64,000 nt of DNA from an uncultured Poribacteria bacterium (GTDB taxonomy: Bacteria > Poribacteria > WGA-4E > WGA-3G): positions 5,124,217 to 5,188,216 of the forward strand of contig OX639992.1 in the NCBI GenBank assembly GCA_951828515.1, written 5' to 3'. Within the stretch, counting starts at the first letter, position 1; each line of letters begins with the position of its first letter. Below the pieces are notes generated by a model, which was not told the origin of the DNA, did not search any database, and worked only from the letters and a program-made list of their open reading frames with translations. The translations under genes were made by a program, and so were the position numbers. Below, piece by piece: positions 25,248 through 34,077 of the stretch.

Positions 25248-25273
25248 TAGGGCACCCACAAGGGATGCCCCTA
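25248..25273. repeat. Dispersed hairpin repeat (TAGGGCACCC type)
   Basis: TAGGGCACCC-ACAAGG-GATGCCCCTA is nearly palindromic. On the other strand it reads TAGGGGCATCCCTTGTGGG, a kind of short intergenic repeat seen in several bacterial phyla. It lies in the 307-bp divergent gap before the DUF1592 gene. Confidence 0.5.
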
Positions 25274-25373
25274 CAAAATATCTGTTTCTAATGTCGCCAT
25301 TTTAGCAGAATTGACTATAAAGCGCAAATTTCGTTCAGAAAACTGAGCAATCCAGAATTTAGTGGGTTTTTAT

Positions 25374-25403
25374 TTGCCTTTAGGTCTTGTACTGAGATAT
25401 AAT
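25374..25403 (+). promoter_or_regulatory. Promoter of the DUF1592 gene
   Basis: TTGCCT (25374-25379) and TATAAT (25398-25403) with an 18-bp spacer; the gene starts 85 bp further on. Confidence 0.55.
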
Positions 25404-25487
25404 TCTTATTTAAAGTAAACGCATAACCAAACGCAAGCGTTGTCATAAATAAGCAAACCCCAGTTACACAGTTCGGGAAGCATACTC

Positions 25488-27932
25488 ATGATTTCTCTTA
25501 ATCGCGTCTCACAATGTTTCTGCCTGATCTTAGTCCTGCTGCTCATTGCCCTTACTGCCAACCCTGGTGAACAGGACATTCCCGACTTTTCGCAAAATGG
25601 TGCTCTGTTCTTGGAACAGTACTGTCTGAGTTGCCATGCCGGTGCCGAACCTGCTGCCGAACTCTCCTTGGATTCATTCACAGATAATCTCTCATTAATC
25701 GAGAACAGGGACATCTGGGAACGGGTTCTTGATATGCTAACGACAGGTCAGATGCCGCCACCGGACGGCGATCGGTTTCCACCGATAGAAGCGTCGGAAT
25801 CGTTTGTTACGCATATTGAAGCGATCTTTGAATATGCGAATCGCACGGCTAAGCCAGACCCGGGACGCGTAACGGTCCGCCGACTTAATAAAGTTGAATA
25901 CAAGAATACCGTCCGAGACCTACTCGGTGCTGATTTCAATCCAACCGAAAATTTTCCAGCTGATGATGTCGGACACGGATTTGACAATATTGGTGATGTG
26001 CTTACGATGTCACCCCTTCTAATGGAGCGTTACCTTGAAGCCGCGGAGGCAATTGCCACGCGTGTTATCTTGTTGGATCCACCACCACCATCCAAACGCT
26101 ACCAAAGTGGTAATCGTCTGGAGCCACGCCATGATGATATCCCTGATGAACGGTACCGACTGCTTGATCCAACCGCCACAGAAGCGTGGAAATCTGGACC
26201 TTTTACAACGGGAGCGACATATTTCAAGATAGCTCCGGATGTAGAAATAGTCTACCGTGCAACGCTTTACGCCGAAACGGACAGCGAAACACCCGTGGAA
26301 GTCGTTTTGTTCATTCAAGGTGACAAATTGGAAGAGATGACCCCACCGGAGAAGCTCGCACGCTTAGTTGGCATAGATCCCACGGTAGCCAATAATATCA
26401 AGGTTTTGAAGTCTTTTGAGATTACCGCTCGCGATGACGAAAAGAGACAGACAATTGAAGTCTTTATTACCGGTATTCCTAACATTGAAAGAGTCGGCAT
26501 TGCGATGCTTAAGCCAATAGAAGGTGAACCTAACGCTAAACTCCAGATTCGCACGCTCTGGTCAGAAGGACCATTGGACACCAGACCCGACTCTCATTTT
26601 AAAATTCTGGCGTGCACACCTGATATCACCCAAGCAGAACAGACCCGTGAAGTGCTAACGCGTTTGCTTCGGCGTGGCTATCGTCGTCCACCCACCGAAA
26701 ACGAAGTGGAACAACTCACACAGTTTGTAGCATCAGTCCAAGCCGATGACGCGCCGTGGGAGGCAGGTATCCAAGAGGCAATTAAAGTCATTTTATGTTC
26801 TCCGAAGTTCCTATTCCGGTTGGAGTTAGACGACCGTCCCCAGTTTTCAGAACCGTATCCGATTGATGAATTCCAACTCTCTTCACGGCTCTCCTACTTC
26901 TTGTGGAGCAGCATGCCAGATGACGAACTCCTTGAACTTGCTGAGAAGAAGCAACTCACTGCCAATCTGGAGTCGCAAGTTAAACGGATGTTAGCGGATC
27001 CAAAAGCATCTGAATTGGGTCGTAATTTCGGAACTCAATGGCTTCAAATCCAACGGTTGACAACGGCTGCACCTGATCTCGAAAAATTTCCGACTTTCAC
27101 TGGCAGCTTGCGCCTGGCTATGCTAAGGGAGACGGAACTTTTTCTTGAATCGATCTTTCGTGAAGACCGGAGTGTACTTGACCTCATTGATGCGGATTAC
27201 ACTTTCCTCAATCAAACTTTAGCAAACCACTACGGTATTACGGATACACAAGGAAACTGGTGGGGACACGAGAACCCCGTACCAGGGGGTGGGAAGATTA
27301 AAGGTAGGTCATTCCGTCGTGTCAAGTTACAGGGGACCTCACGCGGTGGAATACTTAGCCATGCCAGCGTTCTGACGGTTACCTCTAATCCAACGCGGAC
27401 CTCTCCTGTCAAAAGAGGTCGCTGGGTGCTGGAGCAGATACTCGGGACACCGCCGCCGCCACCGCCACCAGATGTCCCAGAATTAGAGGAAGAGGGTGAG
27501 GCGGTTCACGGTACTACCCTACGAGAACGTCTCGAACAACACCGAGCGGATCCCGCGTGTGCTAACTGCCACGCGAAAATGGATCCCATCGGGTTCGCTC
27601 TCGAAAACTTCAACGCTATTGGGGCTTTTCGGTGGAAAGATGGTGATTTGGATATTGATACAACGGCGGAATTGCCAGACGGGACGGTATTACGAGGCGT
27701 GGTAGACCTGAAACAGGTTGTCAAAGACAGAAAACAACTATTCCTACGCTGTTTGACAGAGAAAATGTTGACTTATGCTTTAGGTAGAGGATTGGAATAT
27801 TATGACCGATCGACCGTCGACAGGATCGTTGCACAACTTGAAGCCAGCGGTTATAAAAGTTCTGTGATGATCACAGAGATCGTCAAAAGTGATCCGTTCC
27901 GATTGCGACGTAGTACAAAGGGCAAGAGATGA
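25488..27932 (+). CDS. Planctomycete-type cytochrome c / DUF1592-DUF1588-DUF1585 family protein
   Basis: The 814-residue exported protein has a signal peptide (about 1-25). A c-type heme motif CLSCH at about 46 lies in the N-terminal cytochrome domain and a second CANCH at about 689. The DUF1587/1592/1588/1585 order is recognisable: VRRLNKVEYKNTVRDLLGADF (about 128), LDDRP then SSRLSYFLWSSMPDDELL (about 470-485), LEQILGTPPPPPPPDVPELEE (about 655), and TALELP-like DGTVLRG with LTEKMLTYALGRGLE. These proteins are usually paired with a DUF1552 protein, here found 2.5 kb downstream. The biochemical role is unknown; c-type heme implies periplasmic redox work. The stop overlaps an ATG (ATGA) of the next frame. 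Confidence 0.85.
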   Translation: MISLNRVSQCFCLILVLLLIALTANPGEQDIPDFSQNGALFLEQYCLSCHAGAEPAAELSLDSFTDNLSLIENRDIWERVLDMLTTGQMPPPDGDRFPPIEASESFVTHIEAIFEYANRTAKPDPGRVTVRRLNKVEYKNTVRDLLGADFNPTENFPADDVGHGFDNIGDVLTMSPLLMERYLEAAEAIATRVILLDPPPPSKRYQSGNRLEPRHDDIPDERYRLLDPTATEAWKSGPFTTGATYFKIAPDVEIVYRATLYAETDSETPVEVVLFIQGDKLEEMTPPEKLARLVGIDPTVANNIKVLKSFEITARDDEKRQTIEVFITGIPNIERVGIAMLKPIEGEPNAKLQIRTLWSEGPLDTRPDSHFKILACTPDITQAEQTREVLTRLLRRGYRRPPTENEVEQLTQFVASVQADDAPWEAGIQEAIKVILCSPKFLFRLELDDRPQFSEPYPIDEFQLSSRLSYFLWSSMPDDELLELAEKKQLTANLESQVKRMLADPKASELGRNFGTQWLQIQRLTTAAPDLEKFPTFTGSLRLAMLRETELFLESIFREDRSVLDLIDADYTFLNQTLANHYGITDTQGNWWGHENPVPGGGKIKGRSFRRVKLQGTSRGGILSHASVLTVTSNPTRTSPVKRGRWVLEQILGTPPPPPPPDVPELEEEGEAVHGTTLRERLEQHRADPACANCHAKMDPIGFALENFNAIGAFRWKDGDLDIDTTAELPDGTVLRGVVDLKQVVKDRKQLFLRCLTEKMLTYALGRGLEYYDRSTVDRIVAQLEASGYKSSVMITEIVKSDPFRLRRSTKGKR

Positions 27933-28042
27933 TTGGCAATTGGCTATCGGCTATCGGCTTTCAGTTTCCATTCTCCCGGCTGGCGAGGTTTCCCAGGGAA
28001 CAGACCCCGCAGGTGTCTGCCGGAACGTCCCATCGTGATGGC

Positions 28043-29128
28043 ATGCGCCCGACAGCGGAGACGCCTCGACCTCTGACTGCCATTTACAATTTACCTTTCA
28101 GTTTTGCGGCTCTTCCTTTGTTAATCATAATTCTCCAGCCAAGTTGTTATACGTCTCATTATTATGAAATGCCAAGTAACAATCCTATGTCACAGTTGGA
28201 GGAAAAATATTCCGTATACTTAGATGCTACATGGACGAAAAAAGATGCCGCTATGCTTTTAAAGGCCTTTGAATCTATATTCCCAAATCTGAATCTACAA
28301 TTTTCCAGATGGAGTATAACTGACGATGGTTTAGAAAATGATATTAAGATTGAATCTAAGGATAAGTTAAAGTTCGTTACGGTTAGTAGAGATGTCTTTC
28401 CAGCTGAGGAATCTCAAGAGGTTCTGTCTCCGGGCAGGCATATATATTATGCTGTCGTTCAATACATAACAGAGAGTGGAACAAACAGAGCCGTAATAGA
28501 GTTAATATTGCAAGAAAGGTATGGGATATATGTACCCTCTTATGCTTCATTACCTGATGAAACGAAAAATAAAACAACAAAACGCTATTCGGATTTTGAA
28601 AATAGGGATCTGATGCTTATTATATCAGTATTTGAAGCATTCCCTCAGGCACTGCATAAAATACCTCGATTAAAGTATATAGTTCGCAGAATCGATAACG
28701 AAGATGATGAAAACAGAGGCGTGAGTCATGCCCTGACAAGTCGTGGTTACATAGAGTTTGCTGAATCTATTTTCACTCGCGGTAATTTTCGTAATTTTAT
28801 TAATACGCGTCGTATAATTGCCCACGAAAAGGCACATTTTTTATGGGCTTATGTTTTTAATAGAGAGCTTAAATTGGATTGGGCAAAACTTGGGGGGTGG
28901 TATCGAGAAGGAACAAGTGAGTCCGGTTGGTTAACAACCAAAGAACGGGCAGCGTTTGTATCAGATTACGCTTCTGAAAAAGATCCAAATGAGGATATGG
29001 CGGAAAGTATTGCAAATTATCTTGTATCACCCCATAGACTCCGTTCCTGTTGCCCTGAGAAATATGAGTTTATTCATCGAATTATGCTTATGTATGTCGA
29101 ACGTTGGGGCACGTCTAATCTTATGTAA
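28043..29128 (+). CDS. Putative zinc metallopeptidase (HExxH), AT-rich, lipoprotein-like start
   Basis: From ATG 28043 the frame gives 361 residues. A hydrophobic segment ending IIILQPSC could be a lipoprotein signal. The C-terminal half has AHEKAH (HExxH-like zinc motif), then GWYREG and NEDMAESIANYLVSPHRLR, whose Glu could be the third zinc ligand; the preceding LMLIISVFEAFPQALHKIPRL recalls anthrax-lethal-factor-like (ATLF) domains. Base use is unlike the neighbours: AT-rich, with many ATA and AGA codons, which suggests transfer. The frame is open from 27929, but 27929-28040 is made of dispersed-repeat sequence, so the true start may be here or at 28169. Function is tentative. Confidence 0.55.
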   Translation: MRPTAETPRPLTAIYNLPFSFAALPLLIIILQPSCYTSHYYEMPSNNPMSQLEEKYSVYLDATWTKKDAAMLLKAFESIFPNLNLQFSRWSITDDGLENDIKIESKDKLKFVTVSRDVFPAEESQEVLSPGRHIYYAVVQYITESGTNRAVIELILQERYGIYVPSYASLPDETKNKTTKRYSDFENRDLMLIISVFEAFPQALHKIPRLKYIVRRIDNEDDENRGVSHALTSRGYIEFAESIFTRGNFRNFINTRRIIAHEKAHFLWAYVFNRELKLDWAKLGGWYREGTSESGWLTTKERAAFVSDYASEKDPNEDMAESIANYLVSPHRLRSCCPEKYEFIHRIMLMYVERWGTSNLM

Positions 29129-29143
29129 ATCTGGGAGAAGCTT

Positions 29144-30193
29144 ATGAACACATCAAAACATTTTTCACGTCGAACATTTTTACGTGGTTTGGGGGTCAGT
29201 GCCGCTTTACCTTGGTTGGAAACGGTGGGATCCCTTGTTGCGTGGGCAGACACATCCATAGATGGAAAAGCGATTACGCGTTACCCGGATCCAGCGGTTG
29301 AAATCATTGACCAGCGTTTTGCCAAATACAAAATCGGGAACGCCGTTGTGGAACGGTTATGGACGGGATCGCGCTGGGCAGAAGGACCTGTCTGGTTCGG
29401 CGATGGCGGTTACCTCCTTTGGAGTGATATTCCAAACAATCGTATTCTGAAATGGCAGGAAGCCACCGGTATGGTGAGTGTCTATCGCAAACCCGCTAAC
29501 TATACCAACGGGCACACACGCGACCGACAAGGTAGACTCGTCAGTTGTGAACACGGTACGCGACGTGTTACACGTACTGAATACGACGGAACAATCACCG
29601 TCCTCATAGACAACTTCAAAGGGAAACGCTTCAACGCACCGAATGATGCAGCTGTCCATCCTGATGGACACATCTGGTTCACCGATCCGGGTTACGGTAT
29701 CCTTTCCGATTATGAAGGACACAAAGCAGAATTTGAGTTGCCGACTTCCGTTTATCGTCTGAATCCAGACACTGGTGAAGCAGTCGTCGTGACGGATGAA
29801 ATCGAAAGACCGAACGGCATCTGTTTTTCACCCGATTACACTAAACTTTACGTTGCTGATACCGGTCCACCGAAAAATATCGTTACCTATGATGTCGTCA
29901 ACGGTGAACGGTTGGCTAACAAACAGGTATTCGCTGATATGGCACCCGGGGCAGCTGATGGGCTTCGATGCGATACTGATGGAAACCTGTGGGCAGGCAC
30001 AGGCTGGGTCGGCGAAGGCTACGATGGTGTGCATATCTTCGCGCCTGACGGAACGCTGATTGGGAAGATTCATCTTCCCGAAATTTGTGCAAATATCTGT
30101 TTCGGCGGCGTAAAACGGAACAGACTCTTTATGACAGGTAGCCAATCTCTCTATTCAGTTTATGTCAATGCCCAAGGGGTACCGTATTTTTAG
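29144..30193 (+). CDS. SMP-30/gluconolactonase-family protein with Tat signal
   Basis: The 349-residue protein begins with a twin-arginine signal (SRRTFLRGLG, about 8-17) ending near VAWADT. The mature part is a six-bladed SMP-30/gluconolactonase-type propeller: WAEGPVWFGDGGYLLWSDI (Glu ligand, about 78), FNAPNDAAVHPDGHIWFTDP (Asn ligand, about 165), and IERPNGICFSP then LYVADTG (Asn/Asp ligands). It likely hydrolyses a sugar lactone or a similar ester in the periplasm. The first 36 residues closely match those of the DUF1552 protein at 30446 (about three quarters identical at both protein and DNA level), whereas the rest is unrelated. It lies 15 bp after the AT-rich metallopeptidase gene. 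Confidence 0.82.
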   Translation: MNTSKHFSRRTFLRGLGVSAALPWLETVGSLVAWADTSIDGKAITRYPDPAVEIIDQRFAKYKIGNAVVERLWTGSRWAEGPVWFGDGGYLLWSDIPNNRILKWQEATGMVSVYRKPANYTNGHTRDRQGRLVSCEHGTRRVTRTEYDGTITVLIDNFKGKRFNAPNDAAVHPDGHIWFTDPGYGILSDYEGHKAEFELPTSVYRLNPDTGEAVVVTDEIERPNGICFSPDYTKLYVADTGPPKNIVTYDVVNGERLANKQVFADMAPGAADGLRCDTDGNLWAGTGWVGEGYDGVHIFAPDGTLIGKIHLPEICANICFGGVKRNRLFMTGSQSLYSVYVNAQGVPYF

Positions 30194-30314
30194 CCGTCAG
30201 CGGTCAGCATTCAGCCGTCAGGAAGCGTCGTTGACCTGGAGATCGCTCCTACATGGATATGTCTGAATTCAGAAATCTGTCCTATGGAAGCATTGAACCT
30301 CTCTGCATTAACAC
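30194..30314. repeat. Dispersed-repeat patch
   Basis: This patch holds a CAGCGGTCAGCATTCAGCC-type repeat (about 30199-30221) and GGAGATCGCTCCTACA (30238-30253). Both motifs recur elsewhere in the window. No gene is seen. Confidence 0.5.
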
Positions 30315-30343
30315 TTGACAAGTCATATAAAATAAGGTATAAT
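30315..30343 (+). promoter_or_regulatory. Consensus sigma70 promoter of the DUF1552 gene
   Basis: TTGACA (30315-30320) and TATAAT (30338-30343) are spaced by 17 bp. The gene starts 102 bp downstream of the -10 hexamer. It therefore has its own transcription and does not depend on the DUF1592 promoter. Confidence 0.82.
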
Positions 30344-30445
30344 TGTGTTATAGGTGTTATGAAGCGAGAAATTAGACAGTGACAGTAGCGGCTTTTTGCC
30401 GGTTTCCTACTGCCTTAACTATCGGGAGTTGACGAAGGAATAGTT

Positions 30446-31795
30446 ATGAACACTTCAAAACAACTTTCACGTCGAACGTTCTTACGTGGTTTGGGAGTTA
30501 GTATCGCTCTGCCGTGGCTGGAGGTAATGGGACCCCTTACGTCGTGGGCAAACGCTCCTGCGAGCGGGGTGGCACACCAGACAGTTCCGAATCGGATGGC
30601 ATTCCTTTACGTGCCTAACGGAAAGATTATGGAGCATTGGACCCCCCAGCAGATCGGCACTAACTATGAACTCACGGATATTCTGAAACCCTTGGAAAAT
30701 GTGAAAGACAAGATGTTGGTGCTCAGTGGACTGACTGCTGATAAAGCCCGTGCTAATGGGGATGGTGGTGGCGATCACGCCCGTGCCATGGCGGCTTTCC
30801 TTACAGGCGCACAACCCCGTAAAACGGATGGTGCCGACATTCAGGTTGGCGTTTCTGTGGACCAGGTCGCAACATCGCATATCGGTAACCGGACTCGAAT
30901 GCCTTCGCTTGAACTTGGAATCGATCCTGGAAGAAGAGCCGGAAATTGCGATTCTGGCTATAGTTGCGTCTATTCATCAACATTGTCATGGCGTTCCGGG
31001 ACGCAACCACTTCCTAAAGAGGTAAATCCGAAACTCGCTTTTGAACGATTGTTCTCCTCTCTGCCCGATACACAACGAGAAGAACGCGATCAACAGCGAA
31101 AAAGTATCCTCGATTTTGTGAGACAGGACTCAAGAGAGTTACTCCATCAAGTCAGTGGCAATGATGTCCGGAAACTCGATGAGTACTTCTCTGCTATCCG
31201 TGACATTGAAGTGAGAATTGCATCGGCTGAGAAGTTTCCACCGATCGAAAGCCCGGCTTATATCGTACCGGAGGAAATTCCAGCAGACTATCAGGAGCAT
31301 CTGCGCCTTATGATGGACCTCATGGTTCTCGCATTTCAGGCGGATATAACTCGCGTTACAACCTTCGTCCTCGCAAATGAAGGAAGTAACAGACCCTATC
31401 CGTTTGTCGATGTTCCAGATGGACACCACTACTTGTCACATCACAGTGGCGATGAAGAGAAGATAGAAAAAATCAAACGAATTGATATCTTTCATGCGCA
31501 GCAGTTGGCATACTTCTTGGAAAAACTCAATGCTACCCCTGAAGGCGATGGTTCGCTCTTGGATCATTCAATGATTCTCTACGGTAGCGGGAATGCAGAT
31601 GGCAACCGACACAGCCACCATGATCTCCCAATTCTGCTCGCTGGCAACGGCTGTGGAACGATCAAAAGTGGGCGTCACATCCGCTATCCGAAAGAGACAC
31701 CACTTAACAATCTCTGGCTATCAATGCTCAATCGGATGGATGTCGATCTTGCCCAATTAGGCGATAGCACCGGTAGCCTGAAAGGGTTGTCTTAG
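30446..31795 (+). CDS. DUF1552 family exported protein (Tat)
   Basis: The 449-residue protein has a twin-arginine signal (LSRRTFLRGLG) and the typical DUF1552 body: NRMAFLYVPNGKIMEHWTP (about 51-69), LSGLTADKA, GGDHARAMAAFLTG (about 110), SVDQVATSHIGNRTRMPSLEL, YSCVYSSTLSWRSGTQPLP, RVTTFVLANEGSNR, HHYLSHH and YGSGNADGNRHSHHDLPILL near the end. These resemble the DUF1501/sulfatase-like alkaline phosphatase superfamily, but catalysis has not been shown for the family. DUF1552 proteins are normally neighbours of DUF1592 cytochromes, as broadly here. It has its own promoter at 30315. Confidence 0.85.
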   Translation: MNTSKQLSRRTFLRGLGVSIALPWLEVMGPLTSWANAPASGVAHQTVPNRMAFLYVPNGKIMEHWTPQQIGTNYELTDILKPLENVKDKMLVLSGLTADKARANGDGGGDHARAMAAFLTGAQPRKTDGADIQVGVSVDQVATSHIGNRTRMPSLELGIDPGRRAGNCDSGYSCVYSSTLSWRSGTQPLPKEVNPKLAFERLFSSLPDTQREERDQQRKSILDFVRQDSRELLHQVSGNDVRKLDEYFSAIRDIEVRIASAEKFPPIESPAYIVPEEIPADYQEHLRLMMDLMVLAFQADITRVTTFVLANEGSNRPYPFVDVPDGHHYLSHHSGDEEKIEKIKRIDIFHAQQLAYFLEKLNATPEGDGSLLDHSMILYGSGNADGNRHSHHDLPILLAGNGCGTIKSGRHIRYPKETPLNNLWLSMLNRMDVDLAQLGDSTGSLKGLS

Positions 31796-31925
31796 AACGC
31801 AAGGTTTTCACCATAAGGTACGCCTATAGAAGTGAACCGTGCTATCGGTGCTCGCTAATTGCTGACTAACCCCTCCTCGTAAGAGAAACTATAGTCCCGA
31901 TCCCTTATCACATTTGAAATCGATT

Positions 31926-31947
31926 GGCGAGGTTTCCCAACCTCGCC
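31926..31947. repeat. Palindromic dispersed repeat (GGCGAGGTT family)
   Basis: GGCGAGGTT-TCCC-AACCTCGCC is a perfect 9-bp stem with a 4-nt loop. Similar copies are at 50935-50955 and 54075-54095, with a partial copy at 27982. It lies between convergent genes and could also serve as a terminator. Confidence 0.7.
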
Positions 31948-31971
31948 TTACCGTAGTTTTCTGCCGACTTT

Positions 31972-32448
31972 TTAGTCTGCTGCGGGGGCACCAGTCTCAG
32001 CGATCTTCATGAGTTGATCATCATCCAGGTCAAGGTCTACGTCCTCAGAGAACGGCTGCGGAACCTTGTAGGGGGTCTTCGCATAAATCTCAACGACATT
32101 CTCATCGGGATCGTAGAAATAGATCGCCAGAGCAATTCCGTGATTCACTACACTCCGAATCCTTACCCCTTCCGACTTCAGAAGTGTATAGAACTGTTTT
32201 AAATCGGCGAGATCCTCAACAATAAACGAAACCTGCTGGACAACCTTTGCTCCCGGTGGGGCATCCCTGCCTGGACACAACGCAAGTTCGTGGTGTTCCG
32301 ATTCTGGTTGCGCACTCAGGAAAATAATATGCCCTTCTGGATGCGCGTCGGTAACGGTGAGCCCGAGAATACGGGTATAGAAGTCTTGTGACTTTTGGAC
32401 ATCGGTGCAGTAGAGTCCAACATGCCCCAGTTCCTTAACGGCTAACAT
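31972..32448 (-). CDS. VOC-family (glyoxalase/extradiol dioxygenase fold) protein
   Basis: The 158-residue protein has the two beta-alpha-beta-beta-beta modules of the vicinal-oxygen-chelate fold: LGHVGLYCTDVQKSQDFYTRILGL (split at about 7-30), HHELALCPG (about 52), VSFIVEDLADLKQFYTLLKSEGV and YFYDPDENVVEIYAKTPYK (about 108-126). The likely metal ligands are His in GHVG, His in HHELAL, and Glu in NVVEIYA. A short acidic tail (EDVDLDLDDDQLMKIAE) follows. The substrate is unknown; family members act on aromatic diols, methylglyoxal adducts or antibiotics. It stands alone between repeats. Confidence 0.8.
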   Translation of the reverse strand: MLAVKELGHVGLYCTDVQKSQDFYTRILGLTVTDAHPEGHIIFLSAQPESEHHELALCPGRDAPPGAKVVQQVSFIVEDLADLKQFYTLLKSEGVRIRSVVNHGIALAIYFYDPDENVVEIYAKTPYKVPQPFSEDVDLDLDDDQLMKIAETGAPAAD

Positions 32449-32550
32449 TTTTCACCCTCCTGCAATATTGAAATCAGTGATTTCAGTGTATCATGAAACT
32501 GGAAAACGGATCAAGTTGTTTCCGCGTGTAATTAGGGAAATTTTGTTTCC

Positions 32551-32576
32551 CTGTAGGAGGGATCTCCGAATCCCGA
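32551..32576. repeat. Dispersed repeat (TGTAGGAGGGA family)
   Basis: CTGTAGGAGGGATCTCCGAA followed by TCCCGA matches the unit repeated in tandem at 44162-44272 with a few changes. GGAG/CTCC and GGGA/TCCC make it partly self-complementary. Confidence 0.6.
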
Positions 32577-32776
32577 CGTTCACTTTTAACCCTTCATCGA
32601 CATCTTCTCGGTCAGTGATACGGACATTAGGGGAACTTCTGCCGAAATTATCCCACGTCCTATCGCTGTATAACGGATATTTTCTGATCTAAAAAGGCAA
32701 ACAGAATTTCGCAGTATTAAGTCCATAAACCCAGTAATTATATGGGATTATAGCAAAGTATCATTACATTGGAAAA

Positions 32777-32855
32777 GTATGTATTTTGATAATGAAACCC
32801 ATTCTCAAAATACATACCAGATTTGAGAATGGGTTTCATTATCAAATCTGGTATG
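32777..32855. repeat. Twin hairpins with mutually complementary loops
   Basis: Hairpin 1: stem GTATGTATTTTGA (32777-32789) with TCAAAATACATAC (32805-32817), 15-nt loop TAATGAAACCCATTC. Hairpin 2: stem CATACCAGATTTGA (32813-32826) with TCAAATCTGGTATG (32842-32855), 15-nt loop GAATGGGTTTCATTA. Both stems are perfect and the two loops are exact reverse complements. As an alternative the region forms one 25-bp perfect inverted repeat (32785-32809 with 32822-32846) with a 12-nt spacer. It lies in a 647-bp gene-free stretch (32449-33095). Confidence 0.85.
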
Positions 32856-33095
32856 TTCGTAAGTAAGGATAAAACACTAGATAGCACAAAGTGTCCTTGA
32901 TGTGATAAACTCGGCTTAGAATTGTTGAGTAGATAAATTAACCGGTATGTCCGCACTGCCCGGCATAATGCGGTGCCGTAAAACCAACAGCACCGCGTGC
33001 GTTGACATCCATGGTTGGATCAAAGTCTTTTCTTTTCTCTAAGATCAGAGATTTCACGTTTCCCGATGTATGCCTACTGCTGTCGCTCGAAGACA

Positions 33096-33917
33096 TCACG
33101 AACTTCTGTCTTGAGGGTCGGCGAGTTGCGCACGCAGGCGTTCTAACTCAGCCTCTAAAGCCTGCCGCCGTTCCGTTTCTTCTTCAGCACGCGCTTCCGC
33201 TTCCGTTCTCAGACGCTGCTCTTCTATTCTCAGACGCTGCTCTTCTATTCTCAGATGCTCCTCCTCCATAGAAGTCGTAATCGGGGTGCCATCCGGCAGA
33301 TAGGGGCGTAAAAGTCGCACCTCGTTAGGCAGGATATCTTCCCAACGAAATAAGAGATTTAACGTCTCGCTAAACAAACCCCCTTGCGTGTCCGGTAAGA
33401 TTTCGCTGATGCCACCCGATGGGCTCCGCCGCCACCCTCGAAACTCCGGGGGTTTCTTCATTTCAGGCTGATGGATGAAGTATTCTGGCACCCCCATATC
33501 CATCAAATACAGGTGGACTTTTTCATCCCGGTCTTGATTCGCAGTGGAATCCGAAAGGAACTCAAAAATAGCAGCGGGAACGGCACCTTCCGACCAGGTG
33601 TAAAAACTGCGCCGTTGCGGAAATTTATCAACACCTAAAACAACATAAACATCTGGCGCAACGAATTTTGTCATGTCGCCTTCACGATAATAGATGAAAT
33701 TGTCAATGCCAACATAGATGTGCGGATTGATTGCGAAATATCGGGAGAGTTGATCAAAAAAGCTAGAAATCTGTTCCGCGTGGAATCCTGTGGCAGCCAT
33801 AGGTTCGTCGTCCTCGCAGGGGTATCCTTCAATGGAGATAGTCGGTTTCCCACTCGCTTTTGGAAAGACAGGCATATACTTTCTTTGCTTGAGTTCAAAG
33901 TCTGTTAGAGTCTCCAT
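33096..33917 (-). CDS. Uma2-family (DUF820) restriction-endonuclease-fold protein with coiled-coil tail
   Basis: The 273-residue protein has the Uma2/DUF820 nuclease-fold signature: FHAEQISSFFDQLSRYF (about 46-62), NFIYYREGDMTKFVAPDVYVV (Asp in APDV, about 90), AAIFEFLSDSTANQDRDEKVHLYLMDMGVPEYFIHQPE (Glu and the D-K-Y/L-type motif, about 113-150). The C-terminal 60 residues form a charged coiled coil built from a 7-residue unit EEQRLR, encoded by 21-bp tandem repeats at 33208-33270. The family is abundant in cyanobacteria and related environmental genomes; no function is established. Expressed alone on the minus strand. Confidence 0.8.
   Translation of the reverse strand: METLTDFELKQRKYMPVFPKASGKPTISIEGYPCEDDEPMAATGFHAEQISSFFDQLSRYFAINPHIYVGIDNFIYYREGDMTKFVAPDVYVVLGVDKFPQRRSFYTWSEGAVPAAIFEFLSDSTANQDRDEKVHLYLMDMGVPEYFIHQPEMKKPPEFRGWRRSPSGGISEILPDTQGGLFSETLNLLFRWEDILPNEVRLLRPYLPDGTPITTSMEEEHLRIEEQRLRIEEQRLRTEAEARAEEETERRQALEAELERLRAQLADPQDRSS
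33208..33270. repeat. 21-bp tandem repeat inside the Uma2-family gene
   Basis: Two identical 21-bp units (33208-33228, 33229-33249) and one diverged unit (33250-33270) encode the LRIEEQR-type heptads of the coiled-coil tail. The copy number may vary between strains. Confidence 0.8.
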
Positions 33918-34077
33918 AATTTTCTTCCTTGTGGGGCTGTGGGAGTCTAATCGGTTAAAGTGTTGGGTTTCGCTGGTATTTGGGGTGTGTTCAAATGTGA
34001 TGTTTCGCGCATCGCAAGCACCATGCGCTTTTCATGTAATTTTAGCAAAGTGCGTATGGTTTGTCAAGTCAAAACCT

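Noticed and set aside
32777-32855. Integron attC site
   Set aside because: Both stems are perfect and lack the R/L box core sites and extrahelical bases of attC; no integron integrase or cassette array is near.
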